This document shows, piece by piece, positions 36,531 to 44,897 of a stretch of 64,000 bases of DNA. Position 1 is the first letter of the stretch, and every line of letters begins with the position of its first letter. The DNA is taken from positions 1,054,001-1,118,000 of the forward strand of contig NZ_CP139148.1 in assembly GCF_034058155.1 (NCBI RefSeq), given 5' to 3'. This stretch comes from Flavobacterium sp. KACC 22761. Lineage in GTDB: Bacteria; Bacteroidota; Bacteroidia; Flavobacteriales; Flavobacteriaceae. Made by a program: the position numbers and the translations under genes. The notes beneath the pieces were generated by a model. The model ran no database searches and was not told the DNA's origin. It saw only the letters and a program-made list of their open reading frames with translations.

Positions 36531-36790
36531 AGAAAGGAGATAAAATAGGATGAAAATTTAACCGCAAAGTTCGCAAGGGTTTACGCAATCCCGATAGCTA
36601 TCGGGAGCAAAGTATTATTAGTTTTTTTATCCTTGCGAACCTTGCGTAATTCTTTGCGGATTTTTGTGGTTAAACCAGCTATTGTTACAAATATCACTTT
36701 TTTAACCTATAAAACATATTTTTATAACAAAAATACATCGTAACGAAAAAACACCTAACTTTATTAACTACTTTTGCAGCAGTTTTTTAA
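36531..36790. repeat. Gap with inverted CCGCAAAG repeat and CCCGATAGCTATCGGG palindrome
   Basis: No gene. CCGCAAAGTTCGCAAGG at 36560-36576 and CCTTGCG...CTTTGCGG near 36631-36660 form the outer inverted repeat, and a perfect CCCGATAGCTATCGGG palindrome lies inside at about 36591-36606. These are dispersed intergenic elements also seen near 7097-7227. Confidence 0.6.
36769..36776 (+). promoter_or_regulatory. TAnnTTTG promoter box for the MarC gene
   Basis: TACTTTTG lies 34 bp before the ATG at 36811 and matches the Bacteroidota -7 consensus. No clear -33 TTG was found at the expected distance. Confidence 0.5.
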
Positions 36791-36810
36791 ACCTTAAAAA
36801 TCAAAATGAT

Positions 36811-37389
36811 ATGTTAGAAATCAATTTCAAAGAAATCATTACTGTTGGTATGGTGCTTTTTGCCGTAATCGATATTGTTGGCTCAATTCCGATTATTGTG
36901 AATTTAAGAGCGAAAGTTGGCCACATTGACTCTGAAAAAGCTTCAATTGTCGCAGGAGCCATTATGATTGTTTTTCTTTTTGTTGGGGAAGGTTTGCTGA
37001 ACCTAATTGGCATTGATGTTCATTCATTTGCCGTTGCAGGATCTTTTGTTTTGTTTTTTCTTGCTTTAGAAATGATTCTAGGAATCCGAATTTATCGTGA
37101 TGAAGAACCGGGATCAGCTTCTATCGTTCCTTTAGCATTTCCTCTTATTGCCGGAGCAGGAACTATGACTACTTTATTGTCGCTTCGATCTCAATTTCAT
37201 ACTATTAATATCATCATTGCTATTCTGCTGAATATCATCTTGGTTTACATTGTTTTAAAATCATCTAAAAAAATCGAAAATCTATTGGGAGAAAACGGAC
37301 TTGGCGTAGTCCGCAAGACATTTGGCGTCATACTTTTAGCAATTGCTGTTAAATTATTCGCTGCTAATGTTAAAGGTTTGTTCGTCTAA
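36811..37389 (+). CDS. MarC family integral membrane protein
   Basis: A 192-residue protein with about six predicted membrane segments (for example residues 8-28, 44-64, 66-86, 108-125, 133-152 and 170-190). VLFAVIDIVGSIPIIVNL and the SIVPLAFPLIAGAGTMTTLL block are typical of the MarC/UPF0056 family. Despite the old name there is no good evidence that family members confer antibiotic resistance; the transport role is unknown. It is followed by a small membrane protein and an oxidoreductase on the same strand. Confidence 0.92.
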   Translation: MLEINFKEIITVGMVLFAVIDIVGSIPIIVNLRAKVGHIDSEKASIVAGAIMIVFLFVGEGLLNLIGIDVHSFAVAGSFVLFFLALEMILGIRIYRDEEPGSASIVPLAFPLIAGAGTMTTLLSLRSQFHTINIIIAILLNIILVYIVLKSSKKIENLLGENGLGVVRKTFGVILLAIAVKLFAANVKGLFV

Positions 37390-37489
37390 CATTTATTTTT
37401 ATACTTTTACCCCATAAAATTTCTAAAAACAAAACTTTAAGCCATTTTTTTAAAGTTTTACTTTGATTATTTTAAACAAAAAAAACCAG

Positions 37490-37693
37490 ATGAAAATTTT
37501 TACTTCAATATTAGTGCTTTTGGCATTAGCTTTAATTGTTTTTAATATTACGCTATTAGACTTCAAAAATCCATTTCAAGGGGATAGTATGGTAGCTTTT
37601 ATTGGAATCGCAGCTTCTTTCTGCGCCGTATTGATTCTTTTGATTTTTAGAATATCCAAAAGAATTGAAGAAAAAATGAACGAAAACAGATAA
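37490..37693 (+). CDS. Small two-span membrane protein
   Basis: A 67-residue protein from the ATG at 37490 (MKIFTSILVLLALAL); an in-frame ATG at 37463 gives a Lys-rich extension that I consider less likely. Two hydrophobic segments (about residues 5-23 and 37-56) are separated by a short polar loop, with a charged C-terminus. Its stop is 1 bp before the start of the oxidoreductase gene, so the two are translationally coupled or at least co-transcribed. No function can be assigned. Confidence 0.8.
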   Translation: MKIFTSILVLLALALIVFNITLLDFKNPFQGDSMVAFIGIAASFCAVLILLIFRISKRIEEKMNENR

Positions 37694-37694
37694 C

Positions 37695-38300
37695 ATGTTT
37701 GATGTTCTAATTATTGGCGGAGGCGTATCAGGCATGTCTTGTGCTTTAGTCTTAGGCTCTGCAAAAAATAAAGCTTTTGTTACCGATAAAAAAATCGGAA
37801 TTTTTACACATCAAAAGAATTCTTCGTTACAAGAAGCAATTTTCTACAATGCTTATGGCATTACACCAGGAAAATTAGGTTCTGAACTGCTTACAGAAAG
37901 CACACAGGATTTAGCGACAACTTACCCACACATTGTTCAGATTCCTAATGAAAAAGTAATAAAAATTGAGGGCAATTATCCTGAATTTACTGTTGTCACG
38001 AATAAAAACTCTTATAAAACAAAAAATATCGTTGTCGGAATTGGTTCTGCCAACACTTTTGACATTGAAGGTTTGACTCAATTTGTTGAACCTCATAAAA
38101 AAGCACTCCCAGAAAAACAGCGAATTCAGCTTAAAAACGAAGACCACAAAGTTGCTGATGGAATTTACGTAATTGGGACTTTAGCAGGCTGGAGAAGTCA
38201 ATTAGCCATTGCTGCCGGAAGTGGTGCCGCAGTTGCCACAGATATTCTAACTTTATGGAATAATGGCATACAGACTCATTCGCACGATAGCATTCGATAA
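37695..38300 (+). CDS. FAD/NAD(P)-binding oxidoreductase (thioredoxin reductase-like)
   Basis: A 201-residue protein. The FAD-binding Rossmann motif FDVLIIGGGVSGMSCALVLG opens the protein, and a C-terminal VADGIYVIGTLAGWRSQLAIAAGSGAAVA matches the second FAD-contact motif of thioredoxin reductase-like flavoproteins. It lacks the NADPH domain and the CxxC pair, and is much shorter than a full TrxB (about 310). It probably represents a short, membrane-partnered member. The adjacent small membrane gene, one base upstream, may encode its partner (inference). Confidence 0.85.
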   Translation: MFDVLIIGGGVSGMSCALVLGSAKNKAFVTDKKIGIFTHQKNSSLQEAIFYNAYGITPGKLGSELLTESTQDLATTYPHIVQIPNEKVIKIEGNYPEFTVVTNKNSYKTKNIVVGIGSANTFDIEGLTQFVEPHKKALPEKQRIQLKNEDHKVADGIYVIGTLAGWRSQLAIAAGSGAAVATDILTLWNNGIQTHSHDSIR

Positions 38301-38309
38301 ATAAAATTA

Positions 38310-38389
38310 TTAAACCATATAAGTCATATAAGTTCATGTAAATTTATGCGCAAAGCATTAAATGAACTTATATGACTTATACGGTTTAA
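38310..38389. repeat. Long palindrome of the AAACCATATAAG family
   Basis: Two 28-base arms (38310-38337 and 38362-38389) are complementary with one mismatch, with outer TTAAACCATATAAG and inner AAGTTCAT. It lies between convergent genes, so it may also work as a terminator. Relatives are at 62584-62644 and one arm at 10131-10155. Confidence 0.85.
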
Positions 38390-38402
38390 TTTTCGTTTCT
38401 AA

Positions 38403-38717
38403 TTATTTCACCGAAATAATCTGAGTTACTTTAATATGGTTTTCGTCTTCGTTTTTCCAGAATTCTCCTTTTACTGAAACTTCATCACCAATTTTTACTT
38501 GTTTGTAGTTTTGTGGTCCGCCCACATTTACAATACTGATTGTGGCAAAATACACTTCTTTCTGAGCTGTGTTGATTTTTGCAGTGTAACCGTCTTTTCC
38601 GCCTTCAATTGATTCTACTTTTCCTGAAACTGTTCTAGAAGTATCTTTCGCACCAGCACAAGAAATAATAAATGTCATCAAAACAAAAAGGAAACCTATT
38701 TTCTTTAAATTTTTCAT
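38403..38717 (-). CDS. Small lipoprotein, possible OB-fold
   Basis: A 104-residue protein with a lipoprotein signal (FIISC, Cys20). The remaining 84 residues alternate like a small beta-barrel (SGKVESIEGGKDGYTAKIN ... VKIGDEVSVKGEFW ... IKVTQIISVK), which resembles an OB-fold of the BOF/DUF type that binds ligands in the periplasm. Outer-membrane-linked. No close family is recognised with confidence. Confidence 0.82.
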   Translation of the reverse strand: MKNLKKIGFLFVLMTFIISCAGAKDTSRTVSGKVESIEGGKDGYTAKINTAQKEVYFATISIVNVGGPQNYKQVKIGDEVSVKGEFWKNEDENHIKVTQIISVK

Positions 38718-38804
38718 ATAATTGTTTTAGCCCGCAAAATACGTGATAATCATGCTAAATTTGCCAAGTTCTATTTTAAGTTAGTATTAAATTCTTTTCA
38801 AGAT

Positions 38805-39170
38805 TTATGCCAATTGAACACAACTTCCAGCAATCACTTTTAAAATACCATCAAATTGTTTCCAAACTCTGATGTAACGAAAAGCACCATCAATAGCAAA
38901 ATCTCCAAAAGCTCCTTTTAATGAAACCGTTACCGCAACAACTGCAACATTATCAATAATATTGATGTTTTGATCTAATGCTTCGAGGGTGTCAATTTTC
39001 ATTTTTCCTGAGCGATACGAATCCAAATCAAATTCTTTTGTAATGGTGTTTCCATCTGGCAAATTGAAAAGCAAATCGTCGTGAAGGATTTTTTCTAAAG
39101 TTGAAACATCAGCTTTTTTAATTGCTGTCAAAAGTTCTATTTCGGCATTTACAACTTCTTCTATTGTCAT
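38805..39170 (-). CDS. Nuclear transport factor 2-like (SnoaL) protein
   Basis: A 121-residue cone-shaped alpha+beta fold. EVVNAEIELLTAIKKADVSTLEKILHDDLLF and FAIDGAFRYIRVWKQFDGILKVIAGSCVQ match the NTF2/DUF4440 pattern. Such proteins are small-molecule enzymes or binding scaffolds, and no catalytic residues can be assigned. It is only 12 bp downstream of the S41 protease gene, so probably in the same operon. Confidence 0.88.
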   Translation of the reverse strand: MTIEEVVNAEIELLTAIKKADVSTLEKILHDDLLFNLPDGNTITKEFDLDSYRSGKMKIDTLEALDQNINIIDNVAVVAVTVSLKGAFGDFAIDGAFRYIRVWKQFDGILKVIAGSCVQLA

Positions 39171-39182
39171 CTTTGAACACTT

Positions 39183-40766
39183 TTAAGATTGTTTCTTCGG
39201 ACTCAAAATTGATTTTATCATAGCGTCTTCTTTCAAGACCACATTGTAATAATATACTTCGCCAAATAATTGTCTTGCAAACTCTGCTGTAATATAGCGA
39301 TTTACTAGAGCTTTGGTTTTATCCAATTTTAAATCCAAACCTGTTATTGCCACGTAGTTTTTGAACTTTTTGAAATAAACATCAGACGTTTTCATTTCTT
39401 CTAAAAATGAAGCAAAATTCAATCCAGCAAATGCTTTTCGGTTTTTATCCAATTCTTCAAAAACGAAATGTCCTACAATTCCGGTTTGCAACAAATAAGC
39501 AACATTTTCATTTCCGTGCTCTGCTTCCATCGGAACAAAAACATCAGGAACGATTCCTCCTCCGCCATAAACGATTTTTCCTTTTGGAGTTTTGAATTTT
39601 AAAGAATCTGCTACTTTAATGCTATCTTTTGCATAAAGCTCCCCCGATTTAATTCGAGATTCTGATTCTTTAAAATATTCTTCGTTTCCTTTTTTATAAG
39701 GCTTTTGAATCGATCTTCCTGTTGGCGTGTAATAACGCGCTACAGTTAATCTTACCGCTGATCCGTCATTGAAATCCATTTCACGCTGCACCAAACCTTT
39801 CCCGAAAGAACGGCGTCCAACAATAACACCGCGATCATTATCTTGAATAGCTCCAGCCAAAATTTCACTTGCCGAAGCACTGTTTTCGTTTATTAAAACA
39901 TATACTTTTCCGGTTTCAAAACTTCCGGCTTTTGTGGCATATGTTTTTTCAGTTTCACCGTTTTTATTTTTTGTAAAAACAATCAATTGTTTGTCTTTCA
40001 AAAACTCATCGGCAATTGCTACGGCTTCTTCCATATAACCACCGCCATTGTCACGAAGGTCGATTACAAGCGATTGAATACCGCTTTGTTTCAATCTCGT
40101 TAAACCGGTTTTGAATTCTTTATACGTTGTTTCGGCAAATCGGTTGATTTTGATGTAACCGGTATTGTTTCCAAGTAAAACCGAAGCGTCAACACTTTTT
40201 ATCGGAATAACATCTCTGCGTACTTTAAATTTCAGTTTCTTTTGTTCCGATTTTCTAAAAACAGTCAATTCAATTTCTGAACCTTGAAGTCCTTTTAATT
40301 TCGAAAACAAACTGTCTGAAGGCAATTTTCTTCCAAATAATTTCGTTTTCCCAGCAAATAAAATGCGATCTCCCGATTTAATTCCCGCTTTCGCTGAAGG
40401 TCCGTTTTCAATTGGTTTTATAATCGCAACTGAATCTTTATACATGTAAAAATTAATCCCGATCCCAACGAAATCGCCTTTCATGCTTTCGGCAACTTCG
40501 GCTTGTTCACTTGGTGGAATATAAACAGAATGCGGGTCTAATTTGGAAAGAATATTATCAACTGTAAGATTTACAATCGAATCTGTATTGATGCTGTCGA
40601 CATATTCATTATTAATAAAATCGATCAGTTTGTTAAGTTTGGTTTTAGAATAATTTTTGGCCAAAAGCTGATCATCTGCGGGAGCATTCATCAAGCTTCC
40701 CAGCACAGTTCCAAGAGCAAAAGTCGCTCCGATCACAATTGGCAAATATTTAGAATTGAATTTCAT
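39183..40766 (-). CDS. S41 family C-terminal processing peptidase
   Basis: A 527-residue protease with an N-terminal membrane anchor (about residues 7-24), a PDZ domain (about 85-170; GPSAKAGIKSGDRILFAG) and an S41 catalytic domain. The Ser lies in INENSASASEILAGAIQD and the Lys in GRRSFGKGLVQ. The C-terminal 130 residues are an extra helical region. It acts in the periplasm on proteins with accessible C-termini. The stop is directly followed by the NTF2 gene; its start abuts the deaminase stop (0 bp gap), so it belongs to a tight operon. Confidence 0.93.
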   Translation of the reverse strand: MKFNSKYLPIVIGATFALGTVLGSLMNAPADDQLLAKNYSKTKLNKLIDFINNEYVDSINTDSIVNLTVDNILSKLDPHSVYIPPSEQAEVAESMKGDFVGIGINFYMYKDSVAIIKPIENGPSAKAGIKSGDRILFAGKTKLFGRKLPSDSLFSKLKGLQGSEIELTVFRKSEQKKLKFKVRRDVIPIKSVDASVLLGNNTGYIKINRFAETTYKEFKTGLTRLKQSGIQSLVIDLRDNGGGYMEEAVAIADEFLKDKQLIVFTKNKNGETEKTYATKAGSFETGKVYVLINENSASASEILAGAIQDNDRGVIVGRRSFGKGLVQREMDFNDGSAVRLTVARYYTPTGRSIQKPYKKGNEEYFKESESRIKSGELYAKDSIKVADSLKFKTPKGKIVYGGGGIVPDVFVPMEAEHGNENVAYLLQTGIVGHFVFEELDKNRKAFAGLNFASFLEEMKTSDVYFKKFKNYVAITGLDLKLDKTKALVNRYITAEFARQLFGEVYYYNVVLKEDAMIKSILSPKKQS

Positions 40767-41198
40767 TTACTCTTCTAAAACAGGAATATGTTCGACTTCA
40801 ATACCTGCTTTTATTAAAAATTGAATTCCAGAATCATCACGATATCCATCTTTATACACCACTCTTTTTATTCCGGATTGATGTATCAATTTACTACATT
40901 CTTTGCAAGGCGAAAGCGTAATATACAACGTTGCGCCTTCACAAGATTGTGTTGACCGAGCTACTTTTAAAATTGCATTTGCCTCGGCATGAAGAACATC
41001 CCAACGGGTTAATCCTTCTTCATCTTCGCAACAATTTTCAAATCCCGATGGCGTTCCGTTATAGCCATCAGAAATAATCATTCGGTCTTTTACGATAATG
41101 GCGCCTACTTGCTTGCGTTTGCAGTACGAAAGCTGACTCCATTCTTTTGCAATTCTCAAATAAGCCTTATCGTATTTGTTTAATTTTTTTATCTCCAT
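40767..41198 (-). CDS. dCMP/cytidine deaminase family protein
   Basis: A 143-residue zinc deaminase. HAEANAILKV provides the His ligand and catalytic Glu, and SPCKECSKLI provides the two Cys ligands. An extra Cys-containing insert, CCEDEEG, is typical of deoxycytidylate deaminases. It converts dCMP to dUMP for dTTP synthesis. It is encoded directly between HupE/UreJ (5-bp gap) and the S41 protease. Confidence 0.93.
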   Translation of the reverse strand: MEIKKLNKYDKAYLRIAKEWSQLSYCKRKQVGAIIVKDRMIISDGYNGTPSGFENCCEDEEGLTRWDVLHAEANAILKVARSTQSCEGATLYITLSPCKECSKLIHQSGIKRVVYKDGYRDDSGIQFLIKAGIEVEHIPVLEE

Positions 41199-41203
41199 TT
41201 ATT

Positions 41204-41806
41204 TTATCTGTTCCAAATTGGGCTTTCAACAATCATTGGAATCACAACTCCAACAATAAAAGCCGACATTACAAGCGCCCAATCGCGTTTTGAAAAACGA
41301 AATACCGTTTGCACTATATATGATAGTATCAAAGCTACGAAAACTACAACTAATTGTGCTGCTTCAATTCCTAACGCAAATTCCCCTAAAGGTAATAATT
41401 TTGAAGTTGCTGTACCACCTAAAATTGTTTTAAAATAATTTGAGAATCCAAGTCCGTGAATTAGTCCAAAAAACAATGTAACAATGAAAACCAAATTTAC
41501 ACCTTCGTTTTTAGTAGCTTTTCCAGCTGTAAACAAATGATATAAGGCGGTTATTAAAATCGTAATTGGAATTAGGAATTCAACAAGATTTACTTTTACT
41601 GCAATTATTCCGAAAACAGAAAGAATTAATGCTACAGTGTGACCGATGGTAAAAACAGAAACCAAGAGCAAAATTCGTTTCCAATCTTTAAAAGTGTAAG
41701 GAATCGTTAGTGCGATTAAAAAAAGAACGTGATCGTAGGCGTGGATATCTAAAACGTGTTTTAATCCTATCTGAAAATAAATCCAAAATTCTGACATAGG
41801 TGGCAT
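41204..41806 (-). CDS. HupE/UreJ family membrane protein
   Basis: A 200-residue protein with about six membrane spans. The N-terminal GLKHVLDIHAYDHVLFLIAL has the HAYDH His cluster, and FGLIHGLGFSNYF is a second His-containing signature of HupE/UreJ, a family linked to nickel or cobalt movement. In Flavobacteria it often occurs without hydrogenase or urease genes, and none is visible here. The metal role is therefore family knowledge, not shown by context. Confidence 0.88.
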   Translation of the reverse strand: MPPMSEFWIYFQIGLKHVLDIHAYDHVLFLIALTIPYTFKDWKRILLLVSVFTIGHTVALILSVFGIIAVKVNLVEFLIPITILITALYHLFTAGKATKNEGVNLVFIVTLFFGLIHGLGFSNYFKTILGGTATSKLLPLGEFALGIEAAQLVVVFVALILSYIVQTVFRFSKRDWALVMSAFIVGVVIPMIVESPIWNR

Positions 41807-41938
41807 TTCTATTAAATGATTAGGGGATGTAAACTTACGACTTATTTTGAAAATTTCGTGAAGTCCATCTTTAAAACAACGCAGAAAATTACGTTAAATT
41901 TTATGAGAAATTTAAAATCGTTAAATTAAAATAAGATT

Positions 41939-41946
41939 TATATTTG
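41939..41946 (+). promoter_or_regulatory. TAnnTTTG promoter box for the TerB-like gene
   Basis: TATATTTG, 21 bp before the ATG at 41968, matches the Bacteroidota -7 consensus. Confidence 0.55.
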
Positions 41947-41967
41947 TGTTAATAAAACTTTATAATT

Positions 41968-42399
41968 ATGTCATTTTCAGAATTATTTGATAGCGAATTC
42001 AAACAAAGAAACAAAGGGCACTTTTCAGCTATCGTTCGTGTAGCATTAGCAGACGGAGTTGTGTATCCAGAGGAAAAACAATTTTTAGACAAATTAGCTT
42101 CACGTTTAGAAATCACAGAGTCTGAATACGAGGAAATCCTAAGCGATCCTTTAAAATATCCTATCAACCCACCGTATTCTTATGTTCAACGCTTGGAACG
42201 TTTATACGATTTAACCCGAATGGTTCATGTTGACCACCAACTTGAAGATAAGCAAGAGGTATTATTAAAGAAAATAAGTGTTGCTTTAGGATTTACACCA
42301 AGCAATGTTGATTATATTATTGCAAAAGCATTGTCATTAGTTGACAAAAAAGTTGATGCAGATACTTTTATTTACGAAATGCAGCACATGCATAAATAA
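41968..42399 (+). CDS. TerB-like tellurite resistance domain protein
   Basis: A 143-residue all-helical protein. FSAIVRVALADGVVYPEEKQFLDKLASRLEI is typical of the TerB/co-chaperone-like domain that binds metal through Asp/Glu residues. It is cytoplasmic. It stands alone, so a stress-related role is plausible but specific tellurite resistance is not implied. A terminator-type hairpin lies at 42470-42503. Confidence 0.85.
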   Translation: MSFSELFDSEFKQRNKGHFSAIVRVALADGVVYPEEKQFLDKLASRLEITESEYEEILSDPLKYPINPPYSYVQRLERLYDLTRMVHVDHQLEDKQEVLLKKISVALGFTPSNVDYIIAKALSLVDKKVDADTFIYEMQHMHK

Positions 42400-42469
42400 T
42401 AGTTTATCAGTTTTCGGTCTCAGTTTGCAATTTTAACTTAATCGAAAATTGAAATAAATTTTAAATTAT

Positions 42470-42636
42470 AAACCCGACAAGTTTTTAAAACCTGTCGGGT
42501 TTTATGTTTAGATTTTATACATTCAACTCAACCACAAACCGGACTGAAGTCCGGCCCTACAACATAGGCCGAGCTAAAGCTCTTTTCTAGTTCCGAAGGA
42601 ACAAATTATATTGTAGAGCTGGACTTCAGTCCAGTT
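42470..42636. repeat. CCCGACAGG hairpin and CCGGACTGAAGTCC inverted repeat
   Basis: At 42470-42503 the hairpin AACCCGACAAG/CCTGTCGGGTT (near copy at 8655-8682) is followed by TTTTA, a plausible terminator for the TerB gene. At 42538-42636 an inverted pair CCGGACTGAAGTCCGG / CTGGACTTCAGTCCAG brackets GAGCTAAAGCTC, a REP-like dispersed element. Confidence 0.7.
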
Positions 42637-42673
42637 TAAAACCAATCGTTTTTTTTCAAAATTGAATTATACA

Positions 42674-43048
42674 TTAATCCTTAATTAATTTCAAATTCAA
42701 TTTTCCGTATTGATCTTGAGAATCATTTGCGGTAATCTCATACGTATAATTCCCTTTTTTCAGTGGTATTTCTCCAACATAATCAATAGGTTGTAAAGTA
42801 TAGGTTTTGCCATCAATTTGCAATTCAACAAATGCGTAGCTATATGCTAACGAAAAAGTTTTATAACCTGACTTCTGTCCAGAATTTATATTCTCAAAAT
42901 TCACATTACCACTTGAACTATTTACGATAATATTTTGAAAATTAAACTTACTGGCATTCGACAATCGGATTCTTACTTCAGACGAATCGTCATTAGAACA
43001 GCCAACTAAAGCAAAAACCAGAACAACCAAAACAAATATATTTTTCAT
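42674..43048 (-). CDS. Small lipoprotein of unknown function
   Basis: A 124-residue protein with a lipoprotein signal (FALVGCSND, Cys17). The mature part looks like one beta-sandwich domain (for example KFNFQNIIVNSSSGNVNFE and YAFVELQIDGKTYTLQPI). No family is recognised. It lies 66 bp downstream of fbp on the same strand. Confidence 0.8.
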   Translation of the reverse strand: MKNIFVLVVLVFALVGCSNDDSSEVRIRLSNASKFNFQNIIVNSSSGNVNFENINSGQKSGYKTFSLAYSYAFVELQIDGKTYTLQPIDYVGEIPLKKGNYTYEITANDSQDQYGKLNLKLIKD

Positions 43049-43114
43049 AAGTCTATTTTATTTACATAGATATTGAAAATACAAAAAGGTTGCGTTTGCA
43101 AAATAGTGTTATTA

Positions 43115-44119
43115 TTACACTTCCGCCATAAACTCTTCCGCTTTTTCGACCATGTTTTTGCTTCCGCAGAAAAACGGAACTCTTTGATGCAATTCTGTCG
43201 GCTGGATTTCCATGATTCTTCCAAAACCATCTGTTGCTTTTCCTCCTGCTTGTTCTGCAATAAACGCCATTGGATTGCATTCGTACAACAAACGTAATTT
43301 TCCTTTTGGCGCTTTTGAACTTGTCGGATAAATATAAATACCGCCTTTGATCATATTTCGATGAAAATCGGCAACCAAACTTCCTATATATCTTGAAGTA
43401 TAAGGTCGATCTTCTTCTTCACGCTGGCAATATTTGATGTAATTTTTTACTCCTTGCGGAAAATGAACATAATTTCCTTCGTTTACCGAATAGATATTTC
43501 CATTTTCAGGAAACCTCATATTTGGGTGTGAAAGATAAAATGTACCAATTGCTGGATTTAGTGTAAATCCGTTTACGCCATGCCCAGTGGTATAAACCAA
43601 CATCGTAGAAGTTCCATAAATTACATAGCCTGCTGCCACTTGATTGATTCCCGGTTGTAAAAAATCCTCGCTTGTTACCGGAGTTCCTATTGGCGTAATT
43701 CTTCTGAAAACAGAAAAAATTGTTCCCACAGAAACATTTACATCAATGTTTGAAGATCCGTCAAGCGGATCCATTAAGATCACGTACTTATTATTATGAC
43801 TGTTGTCGCTCCCCTGAACAGTTATAAAATCGTCGTTTTCTTCAGAAGCAATACCACAGACAATCTCACGGTTTATTAACGTCTGGATAAATACTTCGTT
43901 TGCATAGACATCTAATTTTTGCTGGTCTTCTCCCTGAACATTCTGTTCGCCTGCGGCGCCGATGATGTCCACTAGTCCGGCTTGGTTTACTTTATAGTTG
44001 ACAACTTTTGCCGCCAAACGTATAGAGTTGATAATACGGGAAAGCTCTCCCGACGAATACTGAAATGCTTTTTGGTTCTCAATAATAAACTCTCCCAGTG
44101 TTTTATTGCGTTCTTCCAT
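43115..44119 (-). CDS. fbp: Fructose-1,6-bisphosphatase class I
   Basis: Hydrolyses fructose-1,6-bisphosphate to fructose-6-phosphate in gluconeogenesis. The 334-residue length is typical. The metal-binding motif [18 protein letters not shown] and the substrate-site block [23 protein letters not shown] are present, with EEND as an upstream metal ligand. It is cytoplasmic. A GATATTTG box (7 of 8 to TAnnTTTG) lies upstream at 44152-44159 on the minus strand. Confidence 0.96.
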   Translation of the reverse strand: MEERNKTLGEFIIENQKAFQYSSGELSRIINSIRLAAKVVNYKVNQAGLVDIIGAAGEQNVQGEDQQKLDVYANEVFIQTLINREIVCGIASEENDDFITVQGSDNSHNNKYVILMDPLDGSSNIDVNVSVGTIFSVFRRITPIGTPVTSEDFLQPGINQVAAGYVIYGTSTMLVYTTGHGVNGFTLNPAIGTFYLSHPNMRFPENGNIYSVNEGNYVHFPQGVKNYIKYCQREEEDRPYTSRYIGSLVADFHRNMIKGGIYIYPTSSKAPKGKLRLLYECNPMAFIAEQAGGKATDGFGRIMEIQPTELHQRVPFFCGSKNMVEKAEEFMAEV

Positions 44120-44191
44120 TACTATATCGTTGTAGTTTTATTTTTAAGTCACAAATATCGTTTATTTTGTGAGAATGATTTAAAAATTATG

Positions 44192-44219
44192 TTGTTAGTT
44201 TGCTACTATTGTATATTTG
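44192..44219 (+). promoter_or_regulatory. Promoter of the GNAT gene
   Basis: TTG at 44192-44194 and TATATTTG at 44212-44219 are separated by 17 bp, a good match to the Flavobacterium promoter pattern, 72 bp before the ATG at 44291. Confidence 0.6.
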
Positions 44220-44290
44220 CTAATTATCAGCAAAAAGTACCTAGTAAAAAAACGCTTTTTTAGCTAATAAACACTTAATAATACGAATAT

Positions 44291-44779
44291 ATGAATATTA
44301 GAAAAGGAAATCCTGAAGACATGAAATCGGTGTTAGGGCTAATTCAGGAGCTGGCGATATTCGAAAAAGAACCCGAAGCGGTCGTTGTTACAGAAGAAGA
44401 TTTAGTTCGTGACGGTTTTGGCGAAAAACCATTATTTCATGTTTTTGTAGCAGAAATTGAAAACGAAGAAAAACAAAAAGAAATTGTTGGAATCGCGTTG
44501 TATTATTACCGCTATTCCACTTGGAAAGGAAAAACAATTCATCTTGAAGATTTGATTGTAAAAGAAAAAATGCGCGGTACCGGTTTAGGTTCTGCACTTT
44601 ATGCTGAAATCATGAAACAAGGAAAAAGAGACAAGGTAAGACGAGTAGAATGGAATGTCTTGGATTGGAATACTCCAGCAGTTAAATTTTACGAGAATTC
44701 TGGCGCAAGAATTCTTGACGAATGGAGAGTCGTTCAAATGGATGAAGCAGGACTAAATTCATTTCTAGAAAAATTGTAA
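44291..44779 (+). CDS. GNAT family N-acetyltransferase
   Basis: A 162-residue acetyl-CoA-dependent transferase. IHLEDLIVKEKMRGTGLGSALYAEI contains the V/I-x-x-x-x-R-G-x-G acetyl-CoA loop, and WNTPAVKFYENSGAR is the usual C-terminal segment. It resembles diamine/thialysine N-acetyltransferases, but the substrate is not certain. It is followed by a repeat of the AATTCGTGG type and then the aspartate kinase gene. Confidence 0.93.
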   Translation: MNIRKGNPEDMKSVLGLIQELAIFEKEPEAVVVTEEDLVRDGFGEKPLFHVFVAEIENEEKQKEIVGIALYYYRYSTWKGKTIHLEDLIVKEKMRGTGLGSALYAEIMKQGKRDKVRRVEWNVLDWNTPAVKFYENSGARILDEWRVVQMDEAGLNSFLEKL

Positions 44780-44784
44780 AAAAT

Positions 44785-44845
44785 TATCGCCACAAATTTC
44801 CACAAATTAATTCGTGTTAATTCGTGGAATTAGTGGCAAAATAAA
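44785..44845. repeat. Dispersed CGCCACAAATT inverted repeat
   Basis: CGCCACAAATTTCCACAAATT and AATTCGTGTTAATTCGTGG-type arms form a small inverted repeat between the GNAT and aspartate kinase genes, of the same kind as those at 2855-3077 and 27048-27092. Confidence 0.55.
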
Positions 44846-44897
44846 CAAAGATTTCGCCCCAAACTGAAATCTAAAAACTAAAATCTATAAATTAATA

